The notes under the pieces: model-generated | Databases searched by the model: none | Seen by the model: the letters and a program-made list of their open reading frames with translations, nothing else | What the model was told of the DNA's origin: nothing | Position numbers and translations under genes: made by a program | DNA from: Fretibacterium sp. | Lineage (GTDB): Bacteria; Synergistota; Synergistia; Synergistales; Aminobacteriaceae | Length of the DNA: 6,772 bases | Assembly: GCA_016280565.1 (NCBI GenBank) | Contig: JAEEGY010000086.1 | Location: forward strand, 1-6,772 | Reading direction: 5' to 3' | In this document: positions 5,534 to 6,772 of the stretch, in pieces | How the letters are laid out: the number at the start of each line of letters is the position of its first letter | Position numbering within the stretch: the first letter of the stretch is position 1

Positions 5534-6580
5534 CTAATAACGCCGGCGGCTGCTCTTTTTTAGATTCAACAGGATGTTGCTGCGTCCTGAACTGCGCAGA
5601 CGGTCGATCTCCGCCAGCGCGCGTCCCGTGCCCCGGGCCACCGACTCCATGGGGTTTTCCGCCGTAAAACAGTTGATGCCTGTCTGCTGAGCGATGAGCT
5701 CCGGCAGCCCCCGCAGGAGGGCTCCCCCTCCCGTCAGGACGATACCCCTGTCTATAATATCGGCCGACAACTCCGGCGGCGTTAGCTCCAGGACGTTCCT
5801 CACCCCGTCGACCAACGTCTGGATCATCTCGCCGATGGCCATATTCACGGCGGAGCTCGTCACCTCGATCTGGCGCGGAAGGCCCTGGACCAGGTCGCGG
5901 CCCTTGATGACCATGCGCTGATCCTCCTCAAGAGGCGTACAGGTGCCGATCATGATCTTCAGGTTCTCGGCCGTCTGTTCGCCGATGGCGAGGTTATACT
6001 GGCGGCGGAGGTAGCGCATGATGCCCTCATCAAATTTGTCTCCGCCCAGGCGCAGGGATTTAGAGACCACCACACCCCCCAGCGAGATGACCGCAATATC
6101 CGTCGTGCCTCCACCGATATCGACCACCATCTTGCCGCGAGCCTCTTCCACGTTGAGGTCCGCGCCAATGGCCGCGGCCATGGGCTCCTCGATGAGGTAG
6201 GCGTCTTTGGCCCCCACCTCCAGCGCAGCCTCCAGCACGGCACGGCGCTCCACGTCCGTCGCCCCGGAGGGAACGCAGATCATAACGCGGTTGCGGAAGA
6301 AACGCCTCCAGCCCTTCGTGACCTTGCGCATAAAATGCTGGAGCATGGCCTCGGTCATGGAGTAGTTGGCGATCACTCCGTCGCGAAGCGGCCGCACCGA
6401 TGTGATGCTCCCCGGCGTGCGTCCCACCATGTTCTTGGCCTCATAGCCCACGGCCAAAACCTCACCCGTGTCCTGATCCACGGCCACCACCGACGGCTCA
6501 CGCAGCACAACGTCATGCCCCTTCTCGAAGATAAGAACCGTTGCCGTCCCTAAATCTATCCCTATATCCGTCCCAAACAT
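5534..6580 (-). CDS. mreB: Rod-shape-determining actin homologue MreB (Mbl-like)
   Basis: Bacterial actin that polymerises on the inner face of the cytoplasmic membrane and guides the elongation (Rod) complex. The 348 residues show the actin-fold nucleotide signatures in order: phosphate-1 DIGIDLGTATVLIF (5-18), EEPMAAAIGA (131-140) with the likely catalytic Glu131, phosphate-2 VVDIGGGTTDIAVISLGG (152-169), and adenosine motif GIVLTGGGALLRGLPELI (279-296). F94-F95 lie where MreB has its hydrophobic membrane-insertion loop. The N-terminus (MFGTDIGIDLGTA, then EPSVVA, MVGRTPG and RPLRDGVI) matches Bacillus Mbl closely and lacks the amphipathic helix of E. coli MreB. The basic tail (LKKSSRRRY) makes it slightly longer than the usual 330-345. 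The ATG start follows AAGGGGGT by 6 bases. It is first in the operon, and flgF follows after 29 bases, as in Bacillus mbl-flhO-flhP. The family is certain; the mreB/mbl paralogue label is less so. Confidence 0.97.
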   Translation of the reverse strand: MFGTDIGIDLGTATVLIFEKGHDVVLREPSVVAVDQDTGEVLAVGYEAKNMVGRTPGSITSVRPLRDGVIANYSMTEAMLQHFMRKVTKGWRRFFRNRVMICVPSGATDVERRAVLEAALEVGAKDAYLIEEPMAAAIGADLNVEEARGKMVVDIGGGTTDIAVISLGGVVVSKSLRLGGDKFDEGIMRYLRRQYNLAIGEQTAENLKIMIGTCTPLEEDQRMVIKGRDLVQGLPRQIEVTSSAVNMAIGEMIQTLVDGVRNVLELTPPELSADIIDRGIVLTGGGALLRGLPELIAQQTGINCFTAENPMESVARGTGRALAEIDRLRSSGRSNILLNLKKSSRRRY

Positions 6581-6622
6581 CGCTCGACCCCCTTAGGAGC
6601 ACGGGTATTTTCTATCCCTCTT

Positions 6623-6628
6623 ATTATA
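6623..6628 (-). promoter_or_regulatory. Probable -10 element upstream of mreB operon
   Basis: The minus strand reads TATAAT, a perfect sigma-70/sigma-A -10 hexamer, in the 75-base gap between the acetyltransferase stop and mreB. Transcription would start near 6616 and give a leader of about 36 bases. The -35 region is poor: at 17-base spacing the hexamer is CCATAT, and a TTGAGG lies about 25 bases upstream, which is too far. There is no TG extension. If functional, it is either a weak promoter or one needing an activator. It would drive the whole mreB-flagellar operon. Confidence 0.45.
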
Positions 6629-6655
6629 GCGTATCTTCTCTCAGAATATGGTCCC

Positions 6656-6772
6656 TCAAAACACGTCCTCTGATGATGAGAACAGGGCCATTTCTCCCCG
6701 GGGCGTGAACCCCGCGTTCCGGTAGAAAGGCAGACCGGCGGGCGTGGACTGGAGCACAAGTTCATGACATCC
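6656..6772 (-). CDS. GNAT-family N-acetyltransferase, C-terminal fragment (5' end outside window)
   Basis: Only the last 38 codons are inside the window, read from the right edge to a TGA at 6656-6658. The translation contains LVLQSTPAGLPFYRNAGF followed by TPRGEMALF, which resembles the end of GNAT acetyltransferases: a beta strand with a serine or threonine, then the G-x-x-F/L-Y-x-x-x-G-F helix-turn that helps bind acetyl-CoA, then a final strand. GNAT enzymes transfer an acyl group from acyl-CoA to an amine, but substrate specificity cannot be read from this end. It is on the same strand as mreB and ends 75 bases before it. The gap carries a -10-like element, so it may be a separate unit or a read-through neighbour. 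The family call rests on a short C-terminal motif only. Confidence 0.6.
   Translation of the reverse strand, partial: GCHELVLQSTPAGLPFYRNAGFTPRGEMALFSSSEDVF

Larger units (their letters stand above)
47..6580 (-). other. Probable mreB-flagellar operon
   Basis: Nine consecutive same-strand genes have gaps of 29, 16, 16, overlap, overlap, 12, 15 bases and overlap. No terminator-like hairpin lies inside. Two of the overlaps are stop/start fusions (ATGA, GTGA) that favour translational coupling; the third is a stop codon inside the next gene's Shine-Dalgarno. No sigma-28 type promoter was found in the gaps, so expression probably depends on the element before mreB or on upstream read-through. Confidence 0.7.

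Noticed and set aside
5536..5565. Possible sigma-28 flagellar promoter before flgF (TAAA with correct spacing)
   Set aside because: The downstream half is GCGTTATT, which matches the GCCGATAA consensus only at the first two bases.
6601..6620. GGG...CCC near-inverted repeat in the mreB leader
   Set aside because: Three G-C pairs plus two more across a bulge; too weak for a terminator or riboswitch.
6562..6765. Minus-strand 67-codon frame across the acetyltransferase end, the gap and the start of mreB
   Set aside because: It is out of frame with both genes; the acetyltransferase frame gives a recognisable GNAT C-terminus instead.

Overview
The window is one minus-strand block of flagellar basal-body genes headed by a cell-shape gene. 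Read in the direction of transcription (right to left) it holds the 3' end of a GNAT-type acetyltransferase gene, a short gap with a -10 element, then mreB (Mbl-like), flgF, flgG, flgA, an unnamed 84-residue coiled-coil/membrane gene, flgH, flgI, a short flgJ (rod-binding domain only) and a CxxCxxCC (YkgJ-family) gene. An outward-facing promoter sits at the left edge. From mreB to the last gene all junctions are overlaps or gaps of at most about 30 bases, so this looks like one operon. There is no gene-free stretch longer than about 75 bases.

Organism: flgH (L ring) and flgI (P ring) mean a flagellated cell with an outer membrane. An Mbl-like mreB directly upstream of flgF-flgG is the arrangement of Bacillus mbl-flhO-flhP, and a continuation into flgA-flgH-flgI-flgJ fits diderm lineages branching near the Firmicutes, such as Synergistota or Negativicutes. 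The high G+C (about 60-70% in most stretches counted by hand) leans towards Synergistota. This is inference, not a firm assignment.

How the genes work together: FlgF and FlgG build the proximal and distal rod, FlgJ is the rod-assembly factor, FlgI and FlgH form the P- and L-ring bushing through peptidoglycan and outer membrane, and FlgA is the periplasmic chaperone for FlgI. MreB organises wall synthesis. The roles of the 84-residue protein and the CxxCxxCC protein are not known.

The most unusual structure is at the flgA/flgH junction. The 84-residue gene lies between two 20-base direct copies (19/20 identical, 262 bases apart) of a sequence containing a Shine-Dalgarno, a spacer and an ATGA start/stop overlap. 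Removing one copy plus the intervening DNA would give an exact, translationally coupled flgA-flgH junction, and the single mismatch falls at a synonymous wobble position of the flgA frame. The insert is also lower in G+C than its surroundings. This looks like a small gene cassette acquired at a ribosome-binding-site/start-codon junction without breaking the operon.
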